Assembly (NCBI GenBank): GCA_903846555.1
Contig: CAINBI010000092.1
Span: 1-47,743 of the forward strand
Direction of reading: 5' to 3'
From: an uncultured Pseudomonadota bacterium
Lineage (GTDB): Bacteria; Pseudomonadota; Gammaproteobacteria; Burkholderiales; Methylophilaceae
Length of the DNA stretch: 47,743 nt
The translations under genes were made by a program, and so were the position numbers. Positions 7,899-15,849 of this stretch are shown here, one piece after another. Numbering within the stretch: the first letter of the stretch is position 1; every line of letters begins with the position of its first letter. The notes under the pieces were generated by a model. The model was not told the origin of the DNA, did no database searches, and saw only the letters and a list, made by a program, of their open reading frames with translations.

Positions 7899-8279
7899 TT
7901 ACAAAGCCTTACGTAACAGGTTTTCGATGCTTTCAGGTGAAGTATCCCCTAAACTGCGGCCAACTTCTTTACCACCCTTAAATACAATTAGAGTACTTTG
8001 CTGAATGACGTGAAAAGATCGAACAACATCCTTTTGGTTATCGAAGTCAACGCGAAGTAAAGTGATTCCCTGATAGTCCTTTTGCTTGAGCAAGGACGCG
8101 ATTATGGGTGCTTGTGCTCTACAGGTCGGACACCAGTCCGCATGAATGCCGACAAGAACGGGTTTGCCTTCATGTTGCAGCCTGTCGAAAGCTGCTTGGG
8201 TAAATGGTATCGTATCAGCCATAGCGGTGCTTACGACCATGAATGACAATATGAGGATGTGACGCAATAACGATTTCAT
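7899..8279 (-). CDS. Periplasmic thioredoxin-family protein
   Basis: This 126-residue protein starts with a Sec signal peptide (MKSLLRHILILSFMVVSTAMA). The mature domain is a thioredoxin fold with active site WCPTC (in GIHADWCPTCRAQAP) and the downstream GGKEVGRSLG strand. The cis-Pro position is not clearly conserved (QSTLIVFKGG has Thr-Leu), which may alter redox behaviour. GGGAG lies 6 nt before the ATG. It is followed at once by the CcdA-like gene. ECF promoter P2 lies about 30-59 nt upstream, so the pair is probably induced with the bufferin genes. Confidence 0.88.
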   Translation of the reverse strand: MKSLLRHILILSFMVVSTAMADTIPFTQAAFDRLQHEGKPVLVGIHADWCPTCRAQAPIIASLLKQKDYQGITLLRVDFDNQKDVVRSFHVIQQSTLIVFKGGKEVGRSLGDTSPESIENLLRKAL

Positions 8280-8308
8280 GATGAACTCCCTTAAAAATGG
8301 AAATGCTA

Positions 8309-8338
8309 GTTGGTCGTATTCGGAGATGATTCCTTACA
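8309..8338 (-). promoter_or_regulatory. ECF-sigma promoter P2 for thioredoxin-ccdA
   Basis: The minus strand has TGTAAGGAAT (8338-8329), a 12-nt spacer, then CGACCAAC (8316-8309). The -35 and spacing are identical to P1 and P3, while the -10 is the most divergent of the three (CGACCAA against CGTCTAA). It is therefore perhaps the weakest promoter of the regulon. Confidence 0.8.
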
Positions 8339-8374
8339 ACCAAATATCAGGCAGTCATGGAATATTAGATTAGA

Positions 8375-8632
8375 TCAGACTACCTTATCTTGTTGTTTGA
8401 GTAAAGTTTCCTGAATGCGTTTTTTAGCCTCATCAGAAAGATGCATAGATTCACAATGACCACATGTGTCAAAATGACTTACAACCTTGTGCAGAAATGA
8501 AATCTGGCTTAAGAAATTCGTACAGCCGTGGCACATCATGAGATGAAATTTGAGTGATATCTTCTTACCGAAAGGTAATGGAGCATCCATCGACTGAGAC
8601 ATCAATTCACTTGCTTGTTTGCAGTTCACCAT
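8375..8632 (-). CDS. Zinc-finger anti-sigma factor
   Basis: This 85-residue protein starts at MVNCKQASELMSQSMDAPLP, the form seen in anti-sigma factors partnered with this ECF group. The ATG is preferred over an upstream TTG inside the sigma gene because GAGG lies 8 nt before it. It has the zinc motif HLMMCHGC (H-x3-C-x2-C) and a C-terminal CGHC pair, and no membrane segment. It starts 11 nt after the sigma factor stop. Binding of metal or oxidation of these Cys would release the sigma factor (inference from the ZAS family). Confidence 0.85.
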   Translation of the reverse strand: MVNCKQASELMSQSMDAPLPFGKKISLKFHLMMCHGCTNFLSQISFLHKVVSHFDTCGHCESMHLSDEAKKRIQETLLKQQDKVV

Positions 8633-8642
8633 ATATTCAGCC

Positions 8643-9209
8643 TCAATTAGCCCAATGAATTTCGAGGCACTTGCCAAGCGCTAGTCGGGCTCGATGCATT
8701 AGTACCCAAACGTTATTTGGACTTAAAGAATAGTTGTCACTAATCTCTTCGTTATCCATGCCATGGACTTCTTTGGCAAGAAAAATCTCCGCCTGTTGCG
8801 GCTTCAGTTTTGACATACAAATTTCGAAGATGCCCCAGAACTGTTTACTCTCCAAGGCTGAATCTGGATTAGGGTAAATGTTAGGCATGTCTGTCCAGCG
8901 CCCGGCTTTGTCAAAAAAATCATCTACGTTGCCATTGTCGGCATCATCCATTAAATCGGTAGCAGATATTTCACGTCCTTGCCGCCGCCAATAGTCCACC
9001 ATTTTATTTTTAAGGATAGAGGTAAGCCATGTTCGGATGGAGGCTTTAGGCTGAAAGTATTCCTTAGCTGTGATTGCTGAGATAAGGGTATCTTGCACCA
9101 TGTCCTCAGCTAAAGCCCTATCTTTCAGCCTCTGCAAGGCAAAGTGGAATAGGTAATCCCCATGTTCTTCAAGCCAAGTATTTGAGTTCAGAGCATTACC
9201 TTTTTCCAT
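8643..9209 (-). CDS. ECF RNA polymerase sigma factor
   Basis: This 188-residue protein has the two-domain ECF layout. Region 2 reads LQRLKDRALAEDMVQDTLIS and then SIRTWLTSILKNKMVDYWRR; region 4 reads LKPQQAEIFLAKEVHGMDNE followed by EISDNYSLSPNNVWVLMHRA. There is an acidic linker between them. It is followed by its zinc anti-sigma factor and preceded in the same unit by a Cys-rich 44-aa peptide. Promoter P3 upstream shares the P1/P2 motif, so autoregulation is likely. ECF factors next to DUF2282/DUF692 genes are common in proteobacteria and respond to copper or other metals in studied cases. The inducer here is unknown. Confidence 0.92.
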   Translation of the reverse strand: MEKGNALNSNTWLEEHGDYLFHFALQRLKDRALAEDMVQDTLISAITAKEYFQPKASIRTWLTSILKNKMVDYWRRQGREISATDLMDDADNGNVDDFFDKAGRWTDMPNIYPNPDSALESKQFWGIFEICMSKLKPQQAEIFLAKEVHGMDNEEISDNYSLSPNNVWVLMHRARLALGKCLEIHWAN

Positions 9210-9232
9210 AACTTACCGATAAATAGTTCCAA

Positions 9233-9367
9233 TTAAAACCAGTGTAGCACCCAGTGACCAACGGCACCTAAAACCATGACCATGACAACTACCATCATCA
9301 TTTTTTCGTGAATACACATTCCATTGGTGGCTGAGCATTGGCCATTCATATTGCACATTAAAGACAT
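9233..9367 (-). CDS. 44-aa cysteine-rich single-pass membrane peptide
   Basis: This short ORF reads MSLMCNMNGQCSATNGMCIH and then a methionine/valine-rich hydrophobic helix (about residues 23-43) ending in HWF. Cys at 5, 11 and 18, six or more Met and several His make the N-terminal part a plausible soft-metal ligand. GGGAG lies just before the start, the ORF lies between ECF promoter P3 and the sigma factor gene, and its stop is 23 nt before the sigma start. It is therefore the first gene of the autoregulated unit. I do not recognise a named family. It could be a metal-sensing or metal-binding accessory peptide (inference). Confidence 0.65.
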   Translation of the reverse strand: MSLMCNMNGQCSATNGMCIHEKMMMVVVMVMVLGAVGHWVLHWF

Positions 9368-9419
9368 TTTTTAACTCCCGTTTGATTAGTAGAACATCCT
9401 GTAAGTTGTGGATGTGTAT

Positions 9420-9449
9420 CTTAAACGAATGAGAACAAAATTCCTTACA
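9420..9449 (-). promoter_or_regulatory. ECF-sigma promoter P3 for the peptide-sigma-antisigma unit
   Basis: The minus strand has TGTAAGGAAT (9449-9440), a 12-nt spacer, and CGTTTAAG (9427-9420). It lies 53 nt upstream of the 44-aa peptide. It shares also a TCATT stretch just before the -10 with P1. Confidence 0.83.
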
Positions 9450-9455
9450 GTTATT

Positions 9456-10166
9456 TTATAAACTATCTTTTAGCTTATATTTTTGTAGCTTTTGCACAAA
9501 CCAGTGCGCTGAAATCTTGGCGACTTCTTCCAACTTGCCCGGTTCTTCAAACAGATGAGTGGCGGCGTGTACTATTTCCAGCTCTTTTTCACAGTGCAAT
9601 AGTGCAAATGCTTGTTGGTTAAGCTCGATCACCGCATTATCAAAACTGCCGACAATGAGTAGGGTAGGAGTTTTAACTTCAGTCAATGCATCACCAGCTA
9701 AATCTGGCCGACCGCCGCGCGAAACGATCGCTTCTATTTGCCTGCCAAGCACCGCCGCTGCTACCAAAGCGGCTGCCGCGCCTGTACTTGCGCCAAAGTA
9801 AGCTATCTTTAGTTGTGAGGTGCTGGGGTTTGCCTGCACCCAATGCGTTACATCAATAAGCCGTTCTGCCAGTAAGCCAATATCAAAGCGCAAGTGAGCC
9901 GTGCGATTGTCGATTAGCTCTTCATCCGCAGTGAGTAAATCAAATAACAACGTGCCAATACCCATCGATTGTAACACCGAGGCAACGTAAAGGTTGCGTG
10001 CGCTGTGGCGGCTGCTACCACTGCCATGCACAAACAGCACAATGCTGTCAGTCTCATTTGGTAACGCTAATACGCCCATTAACGTGACATTACCAGCATG
10101 GATATTCACTTCGGCCTTGAGGATATTGTCATTCACCAGATGAAAAGTACTTTGTGGGATCATCAT
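9456..10166 (-). CDS. Alpha/beta hydrolase (dienelactone-hydrolase-like)
   Basis: This 236-residue cytoplasmic protein has an alpha/beta-hydrolase core: oxyanion region LFVHGSGSSRHSARNLYVAS, the nucleophile-elbow region AYFGASTGAAAALVAA (Ser in GAST), the acid strand TPTLLIVGSFDN and a C-terminal His in AATHLFEEPG. There is no signal peptide. The substrate cannot be inferred. It diverges from the MgtA-like gene across 175 bp that hold a possible FNR box. The same hydrolase type is often found with cation ATPases in low-oxygen gene clusters of beta-proteobacteria (recollection, not checked). Confidence 0.85.
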   Translation of the reverse strand: MMIPQSTFHLVNDNILKAEVNIHAGNVTLMGVLALPNETDSIVLFVHGSGSSRHSARNLYVASVLQSMGIGTLLFDLLTADEELIDNRTAHLRFDIGLLAERLIDVTHWVQANPSTSQLKIAYFGASTGAAAALVAAAVLGRQIEAIVSRGGRPDLAGDALTEVKTPTLLIVGSFDNAVIELNQQAFALLHCEKELEIVHAATHLFEEPGKLEEVAKISAHWFVQKLQKYKLKDSL

Positions 10167-10240
10167 TTTTCTACCTAATATGCACCTTCAATACCTACTA
10201 ATAGTAAATCAATATTATTAGTTTGGAAATCCATTATTTT

Positions 10241-10254
10241 TTGACGTATATCAA
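10241..10254. promoter_or_regulatory. Possible FNR/ANR-type box
   Basis: TTGACGTATATCAA is one base from the FNR consensus TTGAT-N4-ATCAA. It lies in the divergent region, 86 nt upstream of the P-ATPase start and 74 nt upstream of the hydrolase start, and could serve either. It is a single short match, so confidence is limited. Confidence 0.4.
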
Positions 10255-10340
10255 GTGCTTGGCATATATCAGCAGTTAAATTCTAGGCGAGAATTTTTAC
10301 GTTAAATAACACTTCCTTAGGGCAAAGGTTTTTATTATCA

Positions 10341-12908
10341 ATGCTTGATATGAATGAAAAATGGTGGCTAAAAGCCATTGCCGACCTCAACTTAACTTTA
10401 GAGTCTGGCGCATCTGGACTGACCACAGCCGAGGCTGAAGCTCGCCTAGCGCAGTTTGGCCCCAACATCGTCAGCGCCATCAAAAAACGTAACTTGCTCT
10501 TACAGTTCTTTTCACGATTTCGTAATCCTCTGGTAATTTTGCTGTTGGTCGCAAGCCTGCTCTCGGCGTTTACCGCAGAGCTCACCAGCTTTATCATCAT
10601 CGTTACGATGGTGGTATTAAGTGTAACGCTAGATTTTATGCAAGAGTACCGTGCAGAGCGGACGGCAGAGGCTTTACGAAAATCCGTTGCGGTTAAAGCA
10701 ACTGTGCTTAGACGTGAAGATTTTAATGGAAATGGTAAGCCTATTGAGCTGGATGTTGAGCACATTGTCGCTGGCGATGTGGTCATTCTCAGTGCTGGCG
10801 ATCTGATTCCAGCCGATGGTCGCGTGATTGAAGCGGATGATTTTTTTGTGAATCAGGCATTGTTAACTGGCGAGCCTTATCCTGTAGAAAAACATGTCAA
10901 CGTGGCGCTGCAAGACGATACTGAGTTAATGAATGCGCTAACTGCCGTTTTTGCTGGAACTCATGTGGTAAGCGGTTCGGCGCGTATGTTGGTTTGTATG
11001 ACAGGTGCCAAAACTGCGCTAGGCAATATTTCAGGTTCACTCAATGTTACAGCGCCAGCTACCGCATTTGAGCATAGTACTTATCGTTTCGGCATGCTGA
11101 TTTTGCGCCTGACGTTTTTTCTGGTCATGTTTGTGCTGCTGGTTAACTTATTGCAACATCGGCCTTGGTTAGAGTCGTTTATGTTCGCACTGGCACTGGC
11201 TGTTGGGCTTACGCCAGAACTACTGCCGATGGTGATTACCGTCACGCTTTCGCGCGGGGCAATGCGCATGAGTCGGCAGCATGTCATCGTTAAGCGATTA
11301 TCGGCAATCCATAATCTTGGCAGTATGGATGTACTTTGCACAGATAAAACCGGCACGCTGACTGAGGCCAAAATCCGTCTGGAAAGGCATCTCAATTGTG
11401 AAGGGCAGGAGAGTGAAAAAGTGTTGTTATGGGCTTATCTCAACAGCTTTTTTGAAACTGGTCTAAAAAGCCCGCTAGACGAAGCGATTTTGCGCCACGA
11501 AACGCTAAATGTGAGCCACTGGCAAAAGATAGATGAAGTGCCCTTCGATTTTGAGCGCAGACGTATTTCAGTATTACTTAAACAAGTGCTGGCGCAAGAA
11601 CAAGCTAATTTTTTAGTGGTAAAAGGCGCATGCGAGGATGTGCTAGGCTTGTGTAACCGTTATGAAAACAGCTCAGGCGCACCGCAAACGCTGGATGCTG
11701 ATAAGCTAGCCGAGCTGAATCAACAAGCAGCAAAATTGGCGCAACAAGGCTTTCGCGTACTAGGTATCGCTTGGCGTCAGGTTGAAGCTGAGCGTCAACA
11801 TGCCAATATCAGCGATGAGTCCGCGTTGGTCTTCGCTGGCTTTGCCGCTTTTCTTGATCCGCCAAAAATTAGCGCCAGTCATGCGCTTACGCAACTGCAA
11901 AAAAGTGGCATCGCCATTAAAGTGGTCACGGGCGATAACGAGTTGGTCACACAGCATGTGTGTGATGAACTGGGGCTAGCCGTCACAGGCATATTAACTG
12001 GTAGTGAAATTGCCCTGATGACTGACGATGCATTACAGGCGCGGGTGGAAAACGTTAATCTGTTTTGCCGAGTGACGCCTGCGCTTAAAAGTCGTGTACT
12101 GATGGCTTTAAAACGGCGCGGCCATATTGTGGGTTATTTAGGTGATGGCATTAACGACGCGCCAGCGCTACATTTGGCAGACGTGAGTATTTCGGTAGAT
12201 AGCGCGGTAGATGTCGCCAAAGATGCGGCCGATTTAATCCTACTAGAGCATGACTTAAACGTACTGCAACAAGGCGTAATGGAAGGGAGGCGCACTTTTG
12301 GCAATATTATGAAATATGTGATGATGGGCACCAGCTCCAACTTCGGCAATATGTTCAGCATGGCGGGTGCTTCATTATTTTTGCCATTTTTACCCATGTT
12401 GCCGATACAGATTTTACTTAACAACCTGCTGTATGACGTTTCCGAAATCACCATACCGTTCGATAATGTAGATCAGGAATACCTTAAAAAACCACGGCAG
12501 TGGGATATGCGTTTTATCCGTAATTTCATGCTGATAGTGGGGCCAGTCAGCTCCATCTTCGACTTTTTGACGTTTTACGTTATGTTAAAAGTGTTAAATG
12601 CCAATGAAGCGCTGTTTCGCACTGGCTGGTTTGTTGAATCCATTATCACGCAAGTGCTGGTGATTTTTATTATCCGTACTCGCCGAAGCCCATTCCAAAG
12701 CCGTCCAAATATCGGGCTTGTCAGCACGTCGTTGCTCATTGTCAGCGTTGCCGCTATTTTGCCTTACACGCCAGTTGGTGCATATTTCGGCTTTGTGCCG
12801 CTTCCATCCTTATTTTTTAGTATTTTACTAGCGATGGGCATCGTTTATTTAGTGATGGTTGAACTGGTTAAACGCTGGTTTTATCGCAGATATTCAACAT
12901 CAATATAG
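10341..12908 (+). CDS. mgtA: MgtA-type magnesium-translocating P-type ATPase
   Basis: This P-type (IIIB) ATPase has 855 residues. It shows the N-terminal cation-ATPase segment (LTTAEAEARLAQFGPNIV), the actuator TGE (NQALLTGEPYPVEK), the phosphorylation site DKTGTLT (in MDVLCTDKTGTLTEAK), the nucleotide domain (VVKGACEDVL), the TGD and GDGINDAPAL hinge motifs and a C-terminal helix block. The GLTPELLPMVITVTLSRGA stretch before the D site is the MgtA/MgtB signature. It would import Mg2+ across the inner membrane. It is slightly shorter than enteric MgtA (about 900), mainly at the N-terminus. No mgtC or long leader is present. Confidence 0.92.
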   Translation: MLDMNEKWWLKAIADLNLTLESGASGLTTAEAEARLAQFGPNIVSAIKKRNLLLQFFSRFRNPLVILLLVASLLSAFTAELTSFIIIVTMVVLSVTLDFMQEYRAERTAEALRKSVAVKATVLRREDFNGNGKPIELDVEHIVAGDVVILSAGDLIPADGRVIEADDFFVNQALLTGEPYPVEKHVNVALQDDTELMNALTAVFAGTHVVSGSARMLVCMTGAKTALGNISGSLNVTAPATAFEHSTYRFGMLILRLTFFLVMFVLLVNLLQHRPWLESFMFALALAVGLTPELLPMVITVTLSRGAMRMSRQHVIVKRLSAIHNLGSMDVLCTDKTGTLTEAKIRLERHLNCEGQESEKVLLWAYLNSFFETGLKSPLDEAILRHETLNVSHWQKIDEVPFDFERRRISVLLKQVLAQEQANFLVVKGACEDVLGLCNRYENSSGAPQTLDADKLAELNQQAAKLAQQGFRVLGIAWRQVEAERQHANISDESALVFAGFAAFLDPPKISASHALTQLQKSGIAIKVVTGDNELVTQHVCDELGLAVTGILTGSEIALMTDDALQARVENVNLFCRVTPALKSRVLMALKRRGHIVGYLGDGINDAPALHLADVSISVDSAVDVAKDAADLILLEHDLNVLQQGVMEGRRTFGNIMKYVMMGTSSNFGNMFSMAGASLFLPFLPMLPIQILLNNLLYDVSEITIPFDNVDQEYLKKPRQWDMRFIRNFMLIVGPVSSIFDFLTFYVMLKVLNANEALFRTGWFVESIITQVLVIFIIRTRRSPFQSRPNIGLVSTSLLIVSVAAILPYTPVGAYFGFVPLPSLFFSILLAMGIVYLVMVELVKRWFYRRYSTSI

Positions 12909-12975
12909 CGCAAAGTTTTTAATCCCTCGCGTGGTTTTAGTGCCCATTCATTGCAGGCAGAAACCCTACAGAGGC

Positions 12976-13051
12976 GGCTCTGCGAAGCCCGTCCCTATTG
13001 CCTCTCAGAGCATACTCTGCGAAGCCCGTCCCTATTGCCTATCAGGGCAGG
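12976..13051. repeat. Two tandem copies of the GCCCGTCCCTATTG hairpin repeat
   Basis: CTCTGCGAAGCCCGTCCC followed by TATTGCCT occurs twice with a 37-nt period. In the first copy the arms GCTCTG (12976-12981) and CAGAGC (13005-13010) pair; the second ends TATCAGGGCAGGTGTTTTT. Related copies are at 31662-31703 and, with the core reversed, at 45744-45788. It lies between the P-ATPase and RIO kinase genes in a 212-bp gap that otherwise holds only the promoter region. Confidence 0.8.
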
Positions 13052-13120
13052 TGTTTTTAATGTTTTTTATGAGCAATGAGCCAAGCGACACAATGACAAT
13101 GAAAGTGCTAAAATGCCGCT

Positions 13121-13975
13121 ATGAAAACGCCTAAAAGACTTGAGCCACTTCTCGAAGATGGTTTGATAGATGAAGTTGTCCGCCAGTTAATGAGCGGCAA
13201 AGAAGCGACTGTGTACGTGGTGCGTTGTGGAGATGACGTGCGCTGCGCTAAAGTTTACAAAGAGGCCAATAACCGTAGCTTTCGCCAAAGCGTGGATTAC
13301 ACCGAGGGTCGTAAAGTTAAAAACAGCCGCCAGAGTCGCGCAATGGCTAAAGGCTCTAAATTCGGTAGAGAATCGCAAGAAGCCGCTTGGCAAAGCGCAG
13401 AGGTTGATGCCTTGTACCGCTTGGCTAACGCTGGCGTGCGCGTGCCAGAACCGTATAATTTTTACGAAGGCGTGTTGCTCATGGAGCTGGTTAGCGATGC
13501 TAACGGCAATGCCGCACCCAGATTAAATGATGTTGAATTTAGCGCAGAACAAGCGAAAATTTACCACGGTATGCTAATTAAAGAAGTCGTGCGTATGTTG
13601 TGTGCAGGCATTGTGCATGGCGATTTATCTGAATTTAATATTCTAATGAGTAGCGATGGCCCAGTGATTATCGACCTGCCTCAAGCCGTGGATGCTGCAG
13701 GCAACAATAATGCGAGCGAAATGCTAGCGCGCGATGTCAGGAATTTAAGTGATTATTTTGGGCGTTTTGCACCTGAGTTGCTTAATACGCAATACGGCAA
13801 AGAGATTTGGGCGCTATATGCCCACGGCGATTTAACGCTAGAAACTGAGTTAACTGGTCGGTTTAGACAAAGCACCAAAGCAGTTGACCTGAAAGGCGTA
13901 ATGCGTGAAATCGATGACACTCGGGCAGCAGAAGAAGCCCGCTTAGTGCGCATGGCAGAAGCAAAAACGAGTTGA
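13121..13975 (+). CDS. RIO-type atypical serine protein kinase
   Basis: This 284-residue protein has the RIO kinase fold: a glycine-poor nucleotide loop (LMSGKEATVYVV), the lysine strand CAKVYKEANNRSFRQ, hinge VLLMELVSD, the catalytic loop HGDLSEFNIL and the metal-binding IDLPQAVD. These are the RIO1/RIO3-family forms of HxDxxxxN and DFG. The protein is cytoplasmic. RIO proteins are universal in archaea and eukaryotes (ribosome maturation) and sporadic in bacteria, where the role is mostly unknown. The stop codon is 43 bp before uvrC, so read-through into the DNA-repair operon is possible. Confidence 0.9.
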   Translation: MKTPKRLEPLLEDGLIDEVVRQLMSGKEATVYVVRCGDDVRCAKVYKEANNRSFRQSVDYTEGRKVKNSRQSRAMAKGSKFGRESQEAAWQSAEVDALYRLANAGVRVPEPYNFYEGVLLMELVSDANGNAAPRLNDVEFSAEQAKIYHGMLIKEVVRMLCAGIVHGDLSEFNILMSSDGPVIIDLPQAVDAAGNNNASEMLARDVRNLSDYFGRFAPELLNTQYGKEIWALYAHGDLTLETELTGRFRQSTKAVDLKGVMREIDDTRAAEEARLVRMAEAKTS

Positions 13976-13981
13976 GTTTTA

Positions 13982-13995
13982 AGACCTTTGCACGA
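13982..13995 (+). repeat. Solo AGACCTTTGCACGA repeat before uvrC
   Basis: This 14-base sequence is identical to most of the 16-bp terminal repeat of the MITE-like element at 31388-31563. It also occurs as 13 bases at 25305. It is immediately downstream of the RIO kinase stop and may be a leftover end of an excised or decayed element. The bases that follow make a small GCAC-GACA-GTGC hairpin. Confidence 0.6.
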
Positions 13996-14018
13996 CAGTG
14001 CGGTGTTAAAATAGCCTC

Positions 14019-15818
14019 ATGTTTGATCCTAAACCCATCTTAAAAAACCTGCCTAATCTGCCTGGCGTATATCGCATGATAAACGCCGCGGACGAGGTGA
14101 TTTATGTGGGTAAAGCCAAAGACCTGAAAAAGCGCGTTTCATCGTACTTTAATAAAAACTTACCTAGCCCGCGTACGCGCATGATGGTGAGCAATGTCGT
14201 TAGAATAGAAACCACAGTTACCCACAACGAAGCTGAAGCTTTGCTGCTAGAAAACAACATGATTAAGGGCTTAATGCCTCGCTATAACGTGTTGTTTCGT
14301 GATGATAAATCTTATCCCTACATTACGCTTACAGGCGACGATTTTCCTCGATTGGCATTTCACCGTGGGACGCAGCGTAAAGGAAGTCAGTATTTTGGAC
14401 CTTTCCCTAATTCGGTGGCAGTGCGCGATAGTATTCATCTTTTACAAAAAGTATTTAAGTTGCGTACTTGTGAAAATACGGTGTTCGCCAATCGTAGCCG
14501 CCCCTGTTTGCAGCACCAGATTGAGCGCTGTACAGCGCCATGCGTGGGCTTGATTTCAGATGCAGATTATCGGACAGATGTGCATCAGGCCGCTTTATTT
14601 TTGCAGGGCAAAACCAATGAGGTGATAGACGCGCTAGGCGATGAAATGAATGCGGCAGCGGCTAACCAAGAGTATGAGTTGGCGGTGGTTTATCGCAATC
14701 GTATGCAAGCCTTACGCCAAGTGCAAGCCAAGCAATTTGTGAGCGACTTTAATGTATCTGATGCCGACATCATTGCCTGTGCCGAACTGCAAGGTCAGCA
14801 CTGTATTAATCTGGTGATGATACGCGGTGGGCGACATTTGGGTGATAGAAGTTATATGCCTAAAAATTCAGATGGCGAAACCTTAGAAGCCAGCATGGAA
14901 GCTTTTTTAGCGCAACATTATGTAGCGCAAAATACGCCGCCGTTCATTGTCGTTGGCATTAAAATAGACGCAACGGTGCTTGAAGAAGTGTTAAGTGAGC
15001 AAGCCGGGCGCAAGGTTAAAATAAATACCAATGCCATTGGCGATAAGCGCGTATGGCTAAAAATGGCGCAAACCAATGCCGAGCTTGCCTTAGGTCAGCG
15101 TGCCGCCACTTCAGCTAATCAAAATGCTAAGTTATTGGCCTTGCGCGAGGCGCTTCACTTGCCTGACAGCACAGAGCGGATTGAATGTTTTGATATTAGC
15201 CACACGATGGGCGAGGCGACGGTAGGTAGTTGCGTGGTGTTTGATCGTGGTGATATGCAAAATAGTGAGTATCGCCGCTATAACATCACAGGGATTACGC
15301 CTGGCGATGATTATGCGGCCATGAGAGACGTGCTGACCCGCCGATATAGAAAAGTAGCGGCAGGCGAGGGTGTGCGGCCCGATTTAGTGTTTATTGATGG
15401 CGGAAAAGGTCAGTTGGGGGTCGCCGTTGAGGTGATGCTGGAAGTCGGTTTGGAAGATATTTTGTTGGTAGGCATTGCCAAAGGCGAAGAGCGAAGACCC
15501 GGCTTAGAAACCATGATTTTTTCTGACACAGGTGAAATGCTCAATTTGGAAAAAGACAATAAAGGTTTACACCTATTGCAACAAATCCGCGACGAGGCGC
15601 ATCGGTTCGCCATAACAGGCCATAGAGCCAAGCGTGCCAAGGCAAGAATGCACTCAAGTCTGGAAGATATTGAAGGGATAGGTGCAAAGCGCCGTAAAGC
15701 CCTGCTAACGCGCTTTGGTGGCTTAGACGGCGTAAAGAGTGCTAGTATTGATGAAATTGCCAAGGTTGAAGGCATCAGCCAGGGTTTGGCAGAAAAGATT
15801 TATGGGGAATTACATTGA
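14019..15818 (+). CDS. uvrC: Excinuclease ABC subunit C
   Basis: UvrC makes both incisions in nucleotide-excision repair after UvrAB damage recognition. The 599 residues show the GIY-YIG nuclease at the N-terminus (GVYRMINAADEVIYVGKAKD), the Cys motif (SRPCLQHQIERCTAPCVG), the UVR segment, the RNase H-like second nuclease (IECFDISHTMGEATVGSCVV; LVFIDGGKGQLG) and the C-terminal helix-hairpin-helix pair (LEDIEGIGAKRRKALLTRFG; IAKVEGISQGLAEKIY). Length is normal. It is followed 31 bp later by pgsA and then by tRNA-Gly and tRNA-Cys, an order also found in E. coli. Confidence 0.96.
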   Translation: MFDPKPILKNLPNLPGVYRMINAADEVIYVGKAKDLKKRVSSYFNKNLPSPRTRMMVSNVVRIETTVTHNEAEALLLENNMIKGLMPRYNVLFRDDKSYPYITLTGDDFPRLAFHRGTQRKGSQYFGPFPNSVAVRDSIHLLQKVFKLRTCENTVFANRSRPCLQHQIERCTAPCVGLISDADYRTDVHQAALFLQGKTNEVIDALGDEMNAAAANQEYELAVVYRNRMQALRQVQAKQFVSDFNVSDADIIACAELQGQHCINLVMIRGGRHLGDRSYMPKNSDGETLEASMEAFLAQHYVAQNTPPFIVVGIKIDATVLEEVLSEQAGRKVKINTNAIGDKRVWLKMAQTNAELALGQRAATSANQNAKLLALREALHLPDSTERIECFDISHTMGEATVGSCVVFDRGDMQNSEYRRYNITGITPGDDYAAMRDVLTRRYRKVAAGEGVRPDLVFIDGGKGQLGVAVEVMLEVGLEDILLVGIAKGEERRPGLETMIFSDTGEMLNLEKDNKGLHLLQQIRDEAHRFAITGHRAKRAKARMHSSLEDIEGIGAKRRKALLTRFGGLDGVKSASIDEIAKVEGISQGLAEKIYGELH

Positions 15819-15849
15819 CGAAGCATCACACTAAAAGCGAGCAACTTAA

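Noticed and set aside
10283-10786. 167-codon open frame on the minus strand inside the P-ATPase gene
   Set aside because: It is wholly antisense to a well-supported P-type ATPase reading frame and its translation is Ser/Lys/Thr-rich low-information sequence, typical of a shadow frame.
12976-13051. Two direct repeats with a 37-nt period considered as a CRISPR fragment
   Set aside because: There are only two units, no unique spacers between them (the period is the repeat itself), no cas genes, and related copies are dispersed singly elsewhere.
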